Shown here one piece after another: positions 1-6,673 of a DNA stretch of 8,533 nt; position 1 is the stretch's first letter; each line of letters opens with the position of its first letter. The stretch lies in assembly GCA_012719195.1 (NCBI GenBank), contig JAAYAV010000209.1:1-8533 (forward strand), in the 5' to 3' direction. This DNA is from Anaerolineae bacterium (GTDB taxonomy: Bacteria > Chloroflexota > Anaerolineae > DRVO01). Position numbers and translations under genes: made by a program. Below the pieces are notes generated by a model. The model was not told where the DNA came from and did no database searches. It saw only the letters and a list, made by a program, of their open reading frames with translations.

Positions 1-541
1 CCGCCTCCAGCGCGTCCAGCCCGGCGTTGCCCTCGGCCACCAGGCGATTGTGCTCGCCGGCGATCTCCTCGGGCGGAGCGGCGGCCGCTAGGGCGGCTAA
101 CAGCTCGCGGCCACCGGCGATCTGCGCGTCGATGTCGCCGGAGCGGGTGATGCACACCGCCAGCGGATCTTCGCCCACCTGGCCCATGAGCCCGCCGGCC
201 TCGGCCGACCAGGCCTCCCAGCGGCCAAGGATGTCCGCCATGGCGGCCAAGTACTGTTCCTCCTCCGCGCCCGCGTCCAAGGCGGCAGTACTGATCGGCA
301 CGTCGGCAACCGTGGCCGGTAGCGGAGTGACGGTAGAGGTGGCGGTGGGGGCCGGTCGGGTCGGTGTGGCAGTGGCCGTGGGCGAGGGGGCCACCGCGAC
401 GGGTAGGGAGGGTGCGGGCGTCGGCGTTGGGGTGGGCGCCGCGGGGCCGAGTCCGCAGGCAGCGACGAGGATCAGGGCGAAGGAAAGTAGCGCGGCCGTG
501 GCGGCACGCCGAGTAGCCTGAAGCGGGCTCGGGGATGGCAT
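1..541 (-). CDS. Predicted lipoprotein with Pro/Thr-rich linker and helical domain (partial, C-terminus beyond left edge)
   Basis: Reading frame on the minus strand from ATG at 541 to the left edge, 180 visible residues with no stop. An AAGGA ribosome site lies 9 bases before the ATG and fixes the start. The N-terminus has basic residues (R11, R12), a hydrophobic stretch (about 13-28) and a lipobox LVAAC, with the lipidated Cys at residue 29, so signal peptidase II processing and membrane anchoring are expected. Residues 33-77 form a low-complexity linker rich in PTP/ATP repeats, typical of a surface tether. From about residue 85 the chain looks helical and acidic, with WEAW around 108-111 and a segment around 156-168 (PPEEIAGEHNRLV) of the kind found in small helical lipoprotein domains of unknown function. 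I do not recognise a named family. The gene has its own promoter upstream, and the GGT-like gene upstream on the same strand appears to be terminated before it. Confidence 0.8.
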   Translation of the reverse strand, partial: MPSPSPLQATRRAATAALLSFALILVAACGLGPAAPTPTPTPAPSLPVAVAPSPTATATPTRPAPTATSTVTPLPATVADVPISTAALDAGAEEEQYLAAMADILGRWEAWSAEAGGLMGQVGEDPLAVCITRSGDIDAQIAGGRELLAALAAAAPPEEIAGEHNRLVAEGNAGLDALEA

Positions 542-590
542 GGTGGCACGTCCTTGCGGCGGCAGTCGCCCCTCTAGGGCGCCGCCCCCA

Positions 591-618
591 ATTATGTCTA
601 GACGAATGGGCCCGGCAA
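591..618 (-). promoter_or_regulatory. Sigma-70-type promoter for the left-edge lipoprotein gene
   Basis: On the minus strand a -35 box TTGCCG (618-613, 4 of 6 to consensus) and a -10 box CATAAT (596-591, 5 of 6) are separated by 16 bases. Initiation is predicted near 583-584, giving a leader of about 43 bases. This AT-rich patch stands out in very GC-rich surroundings. The leader contains a small inverted repeat (CGCCC/GGGCG around 568-582). Confidence 0.5.
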
Positions 619-863
619 CTTTAACCGGCTCTTAAGAACGGGTTTATGGAGGTTTGACGGCCGGCTTTCATACTGCGGTTACTGAGGGTAGGTTCCGGGC
701 ATAACCACCAGCATCGTGACCACCCTCAAGCAGGCTCGCGGCGGAAGAAGCCGCCGGCCGAAATGCAACAGGACCGCAGGGCGGGGCTCCCGGGCTCTTC
801 GTTGGATGAGTCGGCAGCGAACACGTTAGCGGCAGTGTATGGAGGGAGCGCCGCGGGGTTCGA

Positions 864-888
864 CACTCGCGCCTGTAGGGCACGAGTG
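864..888 (-). repeat. Hairpin adjacent to the GGT-like terminator
   Basis: CACTCG (864-869) pairs with CGAGTG (883-888). After one mismatch, GCC (871-873) pairs with GGC (879-881), leaving a 5-base loop. It is six bases from the stronger hairpin at 895-924. Together they could form a two-hairpin transcript end for the GGT-like gene. No run of T follows in either direction. Confidence 0.4.
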
Positions 889-894
889 AGTGTA

Positions 895-924
895 GGCGGG
901 AGAGGCTCAAGGGTCTCTCCCGCC
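895..924 (-). terminator. Probable terminator hairpin of the GGT-like gene
   Basis: A perfect 10-base inverted repeat, GGCGGGAGAG (895-904) with CTCTCCCGCC (915-924), with a 10-base loop that can pair further (G-T, C-G). It starts 26 bases downstream of the stop codon of the GGT-like gene. There is no T-run after it on the minus strand, so termination would be of the weak or factor-assisted kind. On the plus strand it is followed by a moderately T-rich stretch, so action in that direction is also possible. Confidence 0.5.
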
Positions 925-950
925 GTATTGTGTCTCTCGACGGCCGACTC

Positions 951-2567
951 TCAGCCGCGCAGAGCCATGCCGTTGGCGCCCGTGTCGGCGGCACCCTGCC
1001 ACCGCTCGGACCCGGCGCCGCGCCAGAGGGCGTGCACCAGCCCCATGCCCCCGTGGCCCTGGGGCATCCGCTCCACCGGCAGGCTCCGCCGCACCACGCG
1101 GCACACGGACTCGGGGATGCGCCCCTGGCAGACGATGGGCCCCACCTGGCAGTCGAAGCGGGGCGCCGCCACCGCCTCCACCACGCTCATGCCGAAGTCC
1201 ACCACGTTGACGATGACCTGCAGCAGCGAGGTGATGATGCGCGTCGCTCCCGGCGCGCCGATGACCATGAGCGGCCGTCCGTCGCGGTAGAGCACGGTCG
1301 GGGTCATGCCGGTGGTGCGCCCTTTGCCCGGGGCGATGGAGTTGGGGTGGCCGGGCAGGGGGTGGAAGTTGACCATGGAGTTGTTGTACATGAACCCGAG
1401 GCCGGGGGTTATGACGCCGGAGGACATGCCCAGCGAGTGAGTGAGGGCGATGCCGTTGCCCCGGTCGTCAACCACGCTGACGTGGGTGGTGTCGGGCGGC
1501 TCGGTGGCGGTGAAGGAGACGGTGATCTCCTCGTTCCGGTCTATGCGGTCGCGCCAGTGTTGCGCCCGCTCCTTGGTGGTCATCCAGTCGAAGGGGCGCG
1601 GGGCGAAGCGCGGGTCGCCCAGGTGCGGGTTGCGGTCGGCGAAGGCGGCCTGCATAGCCCGGGAGAGGAGCAGGATGTAGGCGGGAGAGTTGTGCTCCAG
1701 CGCCGCCAGATCGTAGCCCTCAAGGATGTTGAGCAGAGCCACCAGGGTGGGGCCGCCGTGGGGCGCGGGCGAGGTGGCGATCTCGTACCCGCGGTAGGTG
1801 CCGGTCACGGCCTGGGCGGGTACGGGCTGGTAGCCGGCCAGGTCCTCGGCGGTGACAAAACTGTCGTGCGCCGCCAGGTCGCCGGCCATGCGCCGGGCCA
1901 GGTCGCCGCGGTAGAAGTCCTCCGGCCCGGCCTCTCCCAGGTGGCGCAGAGTGCGGGCGTAGTCGGGGTTGGCGAAGTGGTCGCCTGCCTCGCGCGGGGT
2001 GCCGTCGGGGCGCAGGTAGAGGCGGCTGGCCTCCGGGTTGGCGCGGATGTAGTCCTGCAGCGACTTCTGCTCCGGCAGGCCCTTGCCCGGTCTCCACATG
2101 GCGGCCAGGTGGTCGTCCACCAGGAAGCCCTCCTCGGCGACGCGGGCGGCGGGCGCGCAGACCTGCTCCCAGGTCCAGGTGCCCCAGCGGTCGAGGATGG
2201 CGGCCAGCCCGCGGACGAAGCCGGGGATGCAGATGGACTGGTAGCCCATCTCGTTAATGGAGCCGCGCAGAAAGTAGCCCCAGCCGCGCGGGTTGGGCCG
2301 GATTAGGGCGCCGGCCCACATGTCGGGCGAGACGCGGGAGCCGGCGAGGGCGGGGGCGTCCACGGCGTGAGCCTGGGCGGCGGAGCCGACTCCGGAAGGC
2401 GAGACGGTGGCGAGGACGTAGCCGCCGATGCTGGAGCTGTGGGGGTCAAGGACGCCTTGCACCAGGGCGCAGGCCACGGCGGCGTCCACGGCGTTGCCGC
2501 CTTGGCGTAGCACCTGGGCCCCCTCGTCCACGGCGATGGGCTGGGGGGCGACGATCATTCCGGGCAT
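951..2567 (-). CDS. Gamma-glutamyltransferase-like Ntn hydrolase (GGT family), no signal peptide
   Basis: 538 residues, close to the usual length of the family. GGT-type enzymes are N-terminal-nucleophile hydrolases that cleave themselves to expose a catalytic Thr and then transfer or hydrolyse gamma-glutamyl or other acyl groups. Here the N-terminal domain carries the family signature GGNAVDAAVA (residues 23-32) and PHSSSIGG (42-49). The self-cleavage site and nucleophile are at Thr360, in DTTHVSVVD. The C-terminal half has PGKGRTTGMTP (413-423) and GAPGATRII (437-445), matching the second-half motifs. The start at 2567 is supported by a perfect AGGAGG six bases upstream. No signal peptide is visible, so the protein is probably cytoplasmic, unlike E. 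coli GGT. Several residues that hold glutamate in E. coli GGT look substituted, so the true substrate is uncertain and glutathione should not be assumed. The gene has its own promoter and a hairpin after its stop. Confidence 0.9.
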   Translation of the reverse strand: MPGMIVAPQPIAVDEGAQVLRQGGNAVDAAVACALVQGVLDPHSSSIGGYVLATVSPSGVGSAAQAHAVDAPALAGSRVSPDMWAGALIRPNPRGWGYFLRGSINEMGYQSICIPGFVRGLAAILDRWGTWTWEQVCAPAARVAEEGFLVDDHLAAMWRPGKGLPEQKSLQDYIRANPEASRLYLRPDGTPREAGDHFANPDYARTLRHLGEAGPEDFYRGDLARRMAGDLAAHDSFVTAEDLAGYQPVPAQAVTGTYRGYEIATSPAPHGGPTLVALLNILEGYDLAALEHNSPAYILLLSRAMQAAFADRNPHLGDPRFAPRPFDWMTTKERAQHWRDRIDRNEEITVSFTATEPPDTTHVSVVDDRGNGIALTHSLGMSSGVITPGLGFMYNNSMVNFHPLPGHPNSIAPGKGRTTGMTPTVLYRDGRPLMVIGAPGATRIITSLLQVIVNVVDFGMSVVEAVAAPRFDCQVGPIVCQGRIPESVCRVVRRSLPVERMPQGHGGMGLVHALWRGAGSERWQGAADTGANGMALRG

Positions 2568-2595
2568 GGGACGCCTCCTGTGGTGGTGTGGGGGT

Positions 2596-2625
2596 ATGGT
2601 AGCGGGTCTGGGGGTGGGTTGTCAT
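2596..2625 (-). promoter_or_regulatory. Promoter for the GGT-like gene
   Basis: On the minus strand, -35 ATGACA (2625-2620, 5 of 6 to TTGACA), an 18-base spacer, and -10 TACCAT (2601-2596, 4 of 6). Initiation would fall near 2589, giving a leader of about 22 bases that contains the AGGAGG ribosome site at 2574-2579. Confidence 0.45.
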
Positions 2626-2653
2626 GGGGAGGGTGGGCCCGCGCCGGACACTC

Positions 2654-2789
2654 GCCCCGCCATGAATGGGCGGGGCTACGATTGGGCAATGCTCGCCTTC
2701 GCGAGCTCCGGGAGCCGGCGCCGGCCGGCTTCGCTTACCCAGTGGATTCGCGCAGTGAATCCAAGAGCCCCGTGGCTTGAGCCCGGGGC
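2654..2789. repeat. Cluster of five consecutive hairpins in the divergent intergenic region
   Basis: Five inverted repeats stand almost end to end. H1: GCCCCGCC/GGCGGGGC, 2654-2676, 8 bp, 7-base loop. H2: GCTCGC/GCGAGC, 2691-2706, 6 bp, CTTC loop. H3: GGAGCCGG/CCGGCTTC, 2711-2732, 8 bp including one G-T, 6-base loop. H4: TGGATTC/GAATCCA, 2743-2763, 7 bp, 7-base loop. H5: GCCCCG-t-GGC/GCC-CGGGGC, 2767-2789, 9 bp with one bulged T and a TTGA loop. The cluster lies between the two divergent promoters and overlaps neither. It could be a dispersed REP/BIME-like element, a structured RNA, or a regulatory region. The hairpins are seen directly; the function is unknown. Confidence 0.65.
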
Positions 2790-2798
2790 GATCTCCCT

Positions 2799-2827
2799 TT
2801 GACACCGGCGCCCGGCGGCGATAGGCT
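2799..2827 (+). promoter_or_regulatory. Promoter for the Ser/Thr kinase gene
   Basis: A perfect -35 TTGACA (2799-2804), a spacer of exactly 17 bases, and -10 TAGGCT (2822-2827), which keeps the TAnnnT frame of housekeeping -10 boxes in GC-rich bacteria. Initiation would fall near 2834, leaving a leader of about 24 bases with a GGAGGA ribosome site. The -35 box starts 10 bases after hairpin H5 ends. Confidence 0.65.
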
Positions 2828-2857
2828 GACCAGGAAGCCGAGAGGGAGGAGAGGCAC

Positions 2858-3835
2858 TTGGCCCGCGCTCTGCCGGAGGGCACGGTTCTACACGGCCGCT
2901 ACCGGGTCACGGAACTGGTGGCACAAGGGGGTATGGGCGCCGTCTATCGCGCCGGCGACCTGCGCCTCAGCGGCCGCGAGTGCGCCCTGAAGGAGATCAT
3001 CTGCCAGGACGACGGCCTGGTGGACCCCACGGACGCCCGCGCCCAGTTCTACCGCGAGGCCAGCACCCTCGGCCGCCTCGATCACCCCAACCTGCCCAAG
3101 GTATCGGACCACTTCTCCGAGGGCGACCGCGACTACCTGGTGATGGACTACGTCCCCGGGGCGGACCTGCAGAGCCTGCTGGACGACGCCCTGCGCGAGG
3201 GGCATCGCCTGAGCGAGAAGCAGGTACTGGAGTGGGCGCGGCAGCTGTTCGACGCCCTGGAGTACCTGCACGCTCAGGACCCGCCGGTGCTGCACCGGGA
3301 CATCAAGCCGGCCAACATCCGCCTCACCGCCTCCGGGGTGGTCAAGCTGGTGGACTTCGGCCTGGTCAAGCTGATGGAGCCGGAGCAGACGCGCACCATC
3401 ACCGTCCTTCAGGGGCGGGGTACGGCCAGCTACACGCCGCTGGAGCAGTACGGCGGAGAGACGGGGCACACCGATACGCGGGCCGACATCTACGCCCTGG
3501 GCGCGACGCTCTACCACCTGCTCACCGGACACTCGCCTCCGCCGGCGAAGGACCGCTTCCTGCGGCCGGACTCGCTGACGCCGGCGCAGGAGCTCAACCC
3601 AGCTATCTCCAGCCGCACCGATGCGGTGATAGGCTGGGCGCTCGCCATGCACCCCGATGACCGCCCGCCCAACATCAGCCACTTCCGCAATGCCCTCTTG
3701 GGGCGAGGCCGGCTCCCCCGACCGTCCCCCTGGCGCGTGGCGCTCAAGGCACACCAGTCCCTGGCAGTGGCGGTGCTGCTCTTGCTGCTCCTCGCCGCTA
3801 CCCTGAGCTACTGGCCCGTGGCGCCCGCCCCGTGA
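2858..3835 (+). CDS. Membrane-anchored Ser/Thr protein kinase (Hanks/PknB type)
   Basis: 325 residues from a TTG start with GGAGGA seven bases upstream. The protein phosphorylates Ser/Thr on target proteins and probably itself. All catalytic elements are visible: glycine loop AQGGMGAVY (22-30, first Gly replaced by Ala), ATP-anchoring Lys45 in CALKEI, helix-C Glu67, catalytic loop HRDIKPAN (146-153), metal-binding DFG (166-168), an activation loop rich in Thr (178-192), and TPLEQY (193-198) in place of APE, a form seen in this bacterial subgroup. The domain ends near residue 280. One hydrophobic segment (about 301-317) follows a basic juxtamembrane stretch, and only a few residues remain after it. 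So the kinase is tethered to the inner membrane face but lacks the PASTA or other sensor ectodomain common in PknB relatives. Its last 38 bases overlap the 3' end of the convergent GH3-like gene. Targets cannot be read from the sequence. Confidence 0.93.
   Translation: MARALPEGTVLHGRYRVTELVAQGGMGAVYRAGDLRLSGRECALKEIICQDDGLVDPTDARAQFYREASTLGRLDHPNLPKVSDHFSEGDRDYLVMDYVPGADLQSLLDDALREGHRLSEKQVLEWARQLFDALEYLHAQDPPVLHRDIKPANIRLTASGVVKLVDFGLVKLMEPEQTRTITVLQGRGTASYTPLEQYGGETGHTDTRADIYALGATLYHLLTGHSPPPAKDRFLRPDSLTPAQELNPAISSRTDAVIGWALAMHPDDRPPNISHFRNALLGRGRLPRPSPWRVALKAHQSLAVAVLLLLLLAATLSYWPVAPAP
3798..3835. other. Convergent overlap of kinase and GH3-like coding ends
   Basis: The kinase stop TGA (3833-3835, plus) lies inside the GH3-like coding sequence, whose stop TAG (3800-3798, minus) lies inside the kinase. 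The 38 shared bases encode the end of the kinase membrane helix on one strand and the Arg/Ser-rich tail of the GH3-like protein on the other. No room is left for a conventional terminator between the genes. Confidence 0.85.
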
Positions 3836-6656
3836 GCAGGCTCAGCCAGGCCAGGGCCGCGGCCAGCCCGCTCACGGCGAAGGCCGCCCAGCCCGGGCCG
3901 CACGCCATGAACAGCGGCACCTCCACCAGCCCAACCACCAGGGCGCAGTAGACGCTCAGCCCCAGAACCAGGCTCCACAGCGTCAGGCGGACGCGGGCTT
4001 CGGCGGTGCGCGCTTGCCTGCGGAAGGCGATGTGCAATGTCAGGTTGGCCGCCAGCACGCCCGCAAGGCTCCACCACAGCAGCCCGGCCCCGAGCCAAGG
4101 CGCTCTCCGCACGATCTGCCCCGGCTCCAGGCTGGACGCTCCCGGCCCCTCAGTGCTGCTCTCGGTCGCCTGGGGCATGGGCGTGGGCCGTGGCGTGGGC
4201 GAGGGACGCGGCGTAGGCGTGGGCGGTACGATGGTCGCGAAGGTGACGGGCTCGTCCCCCCGGATGGTGATCACCAGGGTGACGCTGGGGCTGCGCGTGT
4301 CGGTGGTAGCGCTCACCTCCAGGTCGCCACTCCGATCCAGCTGGATGCTCGTCTGGGCCACGCCTGCCACGGTGGTGGCCCGCTGGCGGGGTAGCTCCAG
4401 GCTCTCGGAACGGTAGTAGAGGCGGAACTCAACCGGCGTTCCGTCCGGAACGATACTGCCGTTGCGGTCCCGGATGACGCCGGTGCGGACGGTGATGGTG
4501 CTCCCCTGGCGGACGGCTCTCTCTTCGCCGCTGGGGTCGGGCGGCTCGCCGATGATTTCCAGCCCCAGGACGCCGTTGGGGTCGGGCTCCAGCCGGGTGA
4601 TGAGTTCGTAGCTGACGGCCTGCACATCCACCGGCGGCAGGCCGTCAGCCTCCAGCTCGCGGAAGAGCAGGCGAGCGGCGGCCTCAAGAGAAGCCGGCCC
4701 CTTGCTGTAGAGGGCGAAGTAGGCAGTGAGCTTGCTGACTTCAGTGGTGTCCAGGAAGTAGGGCCCGTTGAGGCAGAACACCACCAGACGCTTGTCGCGC
4801 ATCCAGTCCGAGCGCTGCTTGAGGAAGAGGCGCAAGGCATCGGAATAGGGATGCTCATCCACGTCCACGTCCTGCATGAGGAAGACGATCCAGTCCGCGT
4901 CCTGAAGCCGGTCGGCCAGGTCCTGCTGCTCCGGCGACGGGACTTGCTCGGCGGCCTCGGCGGCCAGCAACTCGTCCAGGCTGCGGAAGTCGGCGCTGCT
5001 GATGTCGTCGTCGGCGACTAGCTCGGCGCCGGCGGAGCCGTAGAGCCGCAGGACGGTCTCCTGGAAGGACGCCACCGGTATCGAGTCGAACGGGACGCAG
5101 GCGGCGCACTCCTGCACCTCGCGGACGTCGGTCACTACTAGGACGCTTTCGCCCCGAGCCGGCCCGGCGGGCAGGCGCTCGTCTAGCTCGGCGGCTTCGG
5201 GGTAGATGAGGGTGGCCGCCGCCGCACCGATCTCAAGGACCGCCTCGGTGTTCGGGAGAGGCAGCTCGGGCCGGGCGAGTACCGCATCCAGGCTGAAGTC
5301 GGGGAACAGCTGGAGCTTGAGCCGCAGGACACGCTCCAGAGCGTCGTCCACGCGCCCCCGAAAGGCGGCGTCGCGCTCATACTGGGCGGCGAAGTGGCCG
5401 ATGGCATCCTCTATGTTGGCGACCTGCTCCTCCCAGTCGTCGGTGGCGGCGAAGTCGGCCACGTAGATGAGATCGTTGCCGGCCAGAAGCGCTTCCTGGG
5501 CGATGCTCCGATGGGGGAAGGAGCGGCCCTGCGCCTCGTAGAACTTGCGCACCGCCGGTAGACCCAGCGGCCCACTTACCAGCAGGCCGTTGCTGCGCCA
5601 GGTCTCGAATTCGGGCAGAGCCATGAGGGCAGTGAGGCCGTCGCTATCCAGACCGATGGGACGGGTGAGTTGGCGGATGTTGCCCTGGAAGCCGCGGTAC
5701 CGGATCAGCGGGCTGGTCATGAGCCCATCCACCATCGTAGCCCGCCCGCCGCTACCGGCGTTGGTGACGGCGAAGAAGGGCGCCAACTCCATCTGCCGCA
5801 GCTCCTGCAGGCTCTTCTGAACCGTGGCCACCTCTTCCGTGGCCTTGCGGTCGCTGCTGCCCAGGCCGGGGAAGTGCTTGGCGATGGAGAGGACCATGCC
5901 GTCGGAGCCCTGGTGGACGCCGCTGACGTAGGCGCGGGCCATCTCGCCCACCCAGTAGGGATCGCCGCCGAAGGCACGGACCCCGATGTCACCGGGCATG
6001 CCCGGGCGGGCGCGCTGCAGCACGTCCACGCTCGGCCCCAGGAGCAGGTTCACGCCCAGCGCCGCCAACTCGGTCCCGACGATGTTGCCCACCGTGAAGG
6101 CGTTGGCTGCGTCCCAGGTGGCGCCCACGGTCATGGCGCTGGGAAGCTCGGTCAGGCCGGTGCGAAGGGCGGTGTAGGGGTAGCCGTCGCCGTCCTGCTC
6201 CACGCCGATGAGCAGGGGTATGGCGTGGACGTCCGGGCCGTACATGGGTGTGGGGGTGGCGGTGGAGGCTCCGCGGGGTCTGTCCACGTCTTCGGGCAGG
6301 TTGCGCGGCGGCGGAGTGGGCGCCTTGGTCTCCAGCGCCAGCGTCTGCAGTTGGCTGACCAGTCGGCGCGTCTGGCCGGCCGCGTCGCGGGAGTTGTCCA
6401 CATTGCCCCGCTCGGCGGAGAGGATCACGCCGCCGATGCGGTACTCCTGGATAAGGTTGGCGATGTCGGTCGAGCGGCCGGCTTGATCGCCGTGGAAGGT
6501 CACCAGGAACAGCTGCCCCACCTTCTCGCGCGCGGTAAGGCTGTCCATGAGAGACGAAACGGCATCGTCCTGGGCTCGGGCCGGTGCCGGGGCGCCGGAG
6601 CCGAGCGTCAGGGTGAGGACCAGCAGTAGAGAGAGCAACTTGCTGCGACTTGACAC
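3798..6656 (-). CDS. Secreted glycoside hydrolase family 3-like protein with Ig-like domain and three C-terminal membrane helices; probable pseudoenzyme
   Basis: 952 residues from GTG at 6656. Residues 1-28 form a signal peptide (SRSK, a Leu-rich core, then APARAQ). Residues 35-450 resemble the GH3 barrel of beta-N-acetylhexosaminidases: EKVGQLF (44-50), IGGVILS (74-80), RAFGGDP (227-233), AKHFPGLG (259-266). A Pro-rich insertion lies at 111-138. About 470-690 is an alpha/beta region like the GH3 second domain, about 695-798 an Ig-like strand-rich domain, 808-828 a PTPTPRPSP linker, then membrane helices near 853-877, 889-911 and 920-942. Where GH3 enzymes have SD with the nucleophile Asp, this protein reads SGP (361-363), and the acid/base His-containing loop reads GLGSSDRKAT. 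Catalysis is therefore doubtful, and carbohydrate binding or a structural role is possible. An upstream in-frame GTG at 6731 would add 25 residues before the signal peptide and has no ribosome site. The start at 6656 fits a leaderless promoter. Confidence 0.85.
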   Translation of the reverse strand: MSSRSKLLSLLLVLTLTLGSGAPAPARAQDDAVSSLMDSLTAREKVGQLFLVTFHGDQAGRSTDIANLIQEYRIGGVILSAERGNVDNSRDAAGQTRRLVSQLQTLALETKAPTPPPRNLPEDVDRPRGASTATPTPMYGPDVHAIPLLIGVEQDGDGYPYTALRTGLTELPSAMTVGATWDAANAFTVGNIVGTELAALGVNLLLGPSVDVLQRARPGMPGDIGVRAFGGDPYWVGEMARAYVSGVHQGSDGMVLSIAKHFPGLGSSDRKATEEVATVQKSLQELRQMELAPFFAVTNAGSGGRATMVDGLMTSPLIRYRGFQGNIRQLTRPIGLDSDGLTALMALPEFETWRSNGLLVSGPLGLPAVRKFYEAQGRSFPHRSIAQEALLAGNDLIYVADFAATDDWEEQVANIEDAIGHFAAQYERDAAFRGRVDDALERVLRLKLQLFPDFSLDAVLARPELPLPNTEAVLEIGAAAATLIYPEAAELDERLPAGPARGESVLVVTDVREVQECAACVPFDSIPVASFQETVLRLYGSAGAELVADDDISSADFRSLDELLAAEAAEQVPSPEQQDLADRLQDADWIVFLMQDVDVDEHPYSDALRLFLKQRSDWMRDKRLVVFCLNGPYFLDTTEVSKLTAYFALYSKGPASLEAAARLLFRELEADGLPPVDVQAVSYELITRLEPDPNGVLGLEIIGEPPDPSGEERAVRQGSTITVRTGVIRDRNGSIVPDGTPVEFRLYYRSESLELPRQRATTVAGVAQTSIQLDRSGDLEVSATTDTRSPSVTLVITIRGDEPVTFATIVPPTPTPRPSPTPRPTPMPQATESSTEGPGASSLEPGQIVRRAPWLGAGLLWWSLAGVLAANLTLHIAFRRQARTAEARVRLTLWSLVLGLSVYCALVVGLVEVPLFMACGPGWAAFAVSGLAAALAWLSLLTGRAPRASSSG

Positions 6657-6662
6657 GGCCAG

Positions 6663-6671
6663 AGTATAGCA
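6663..6671 (-). promoter_or_regulatory. Extended -10 promoter of the GH3-like gene, leaderless GTG start
   Basis: Minus-strand TGCTATACT: an extended TGn followed by -10 TATACT (6668-6663, 5 of 6). Six bases (CTGGCC) separate it from the GTG at 6656, so initiation falls at or next to the first base of the start codon. No Shine-Dalgarno sequence precedes that GTG. A -35 box is absent, as is usual with an extended -10; the palindrome at 6674-6689 sits there instead. Confidence 0.55.
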
Positions 6672-6673
6672 TA

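Larger units (their letters stand above)
619..950. other. Spacer between lipoprotein and GGT-like genes, no gene seen
   Basis: No frame in this stretch has a convincing start, ribosome site and protein-like composition. It contains a small GC-rich hairpin (CGGCGG at 739-744, CCGCCG at 751-756) and two larger adjacent hairpins near the GGT-like stop, annotated separately. Nothing resembling a tRNA or other known RNA was recognised. Most of the stretch is probably upstream sequence of the lipoprotein gene. Confidence 0.6.

Noticed and set aside
653..681. TTGACG followed by GGTTAC with a 17-base spacer as a plus-strand promoter
   Set aside because: The -10 match is poor and no plus-strand gene or RNA follows.
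668..994. Minus-strand frame of 108 codons between the lipoprotein and GGT-like genes
   Set aside because: It overlaps the end of the GGT-like gene, runs through both hairpins, has Arg/Ser/Pro-rich composition and no ribosome site.
930..2306. Long plus-strand open frame of 458 codons rich in Gly, Val, His and Ala
   Set aside because: It is antisense to the GGT-like gene, has no ribosome site, and its composition is that of an opposite-strand shadow in GC-rich DNA.
2654..2789. CRISPR-like array or tandem repeat
   Set aside because: The five stems differ in sequence and there are no equal repeats with regular spacers.
2888..3754. Minus-strand open frame of 288 codons
   Set aside because: Antisense to the kinase, whose catalytic motifs are all intact on the plus strand.
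5670..6629. Plus-strand open frame of 319 codons
   Set aside because: Antisense to the GH3-like gene, with low-complexity Gly/Ala/Val/His-rich translation and no family motifs.
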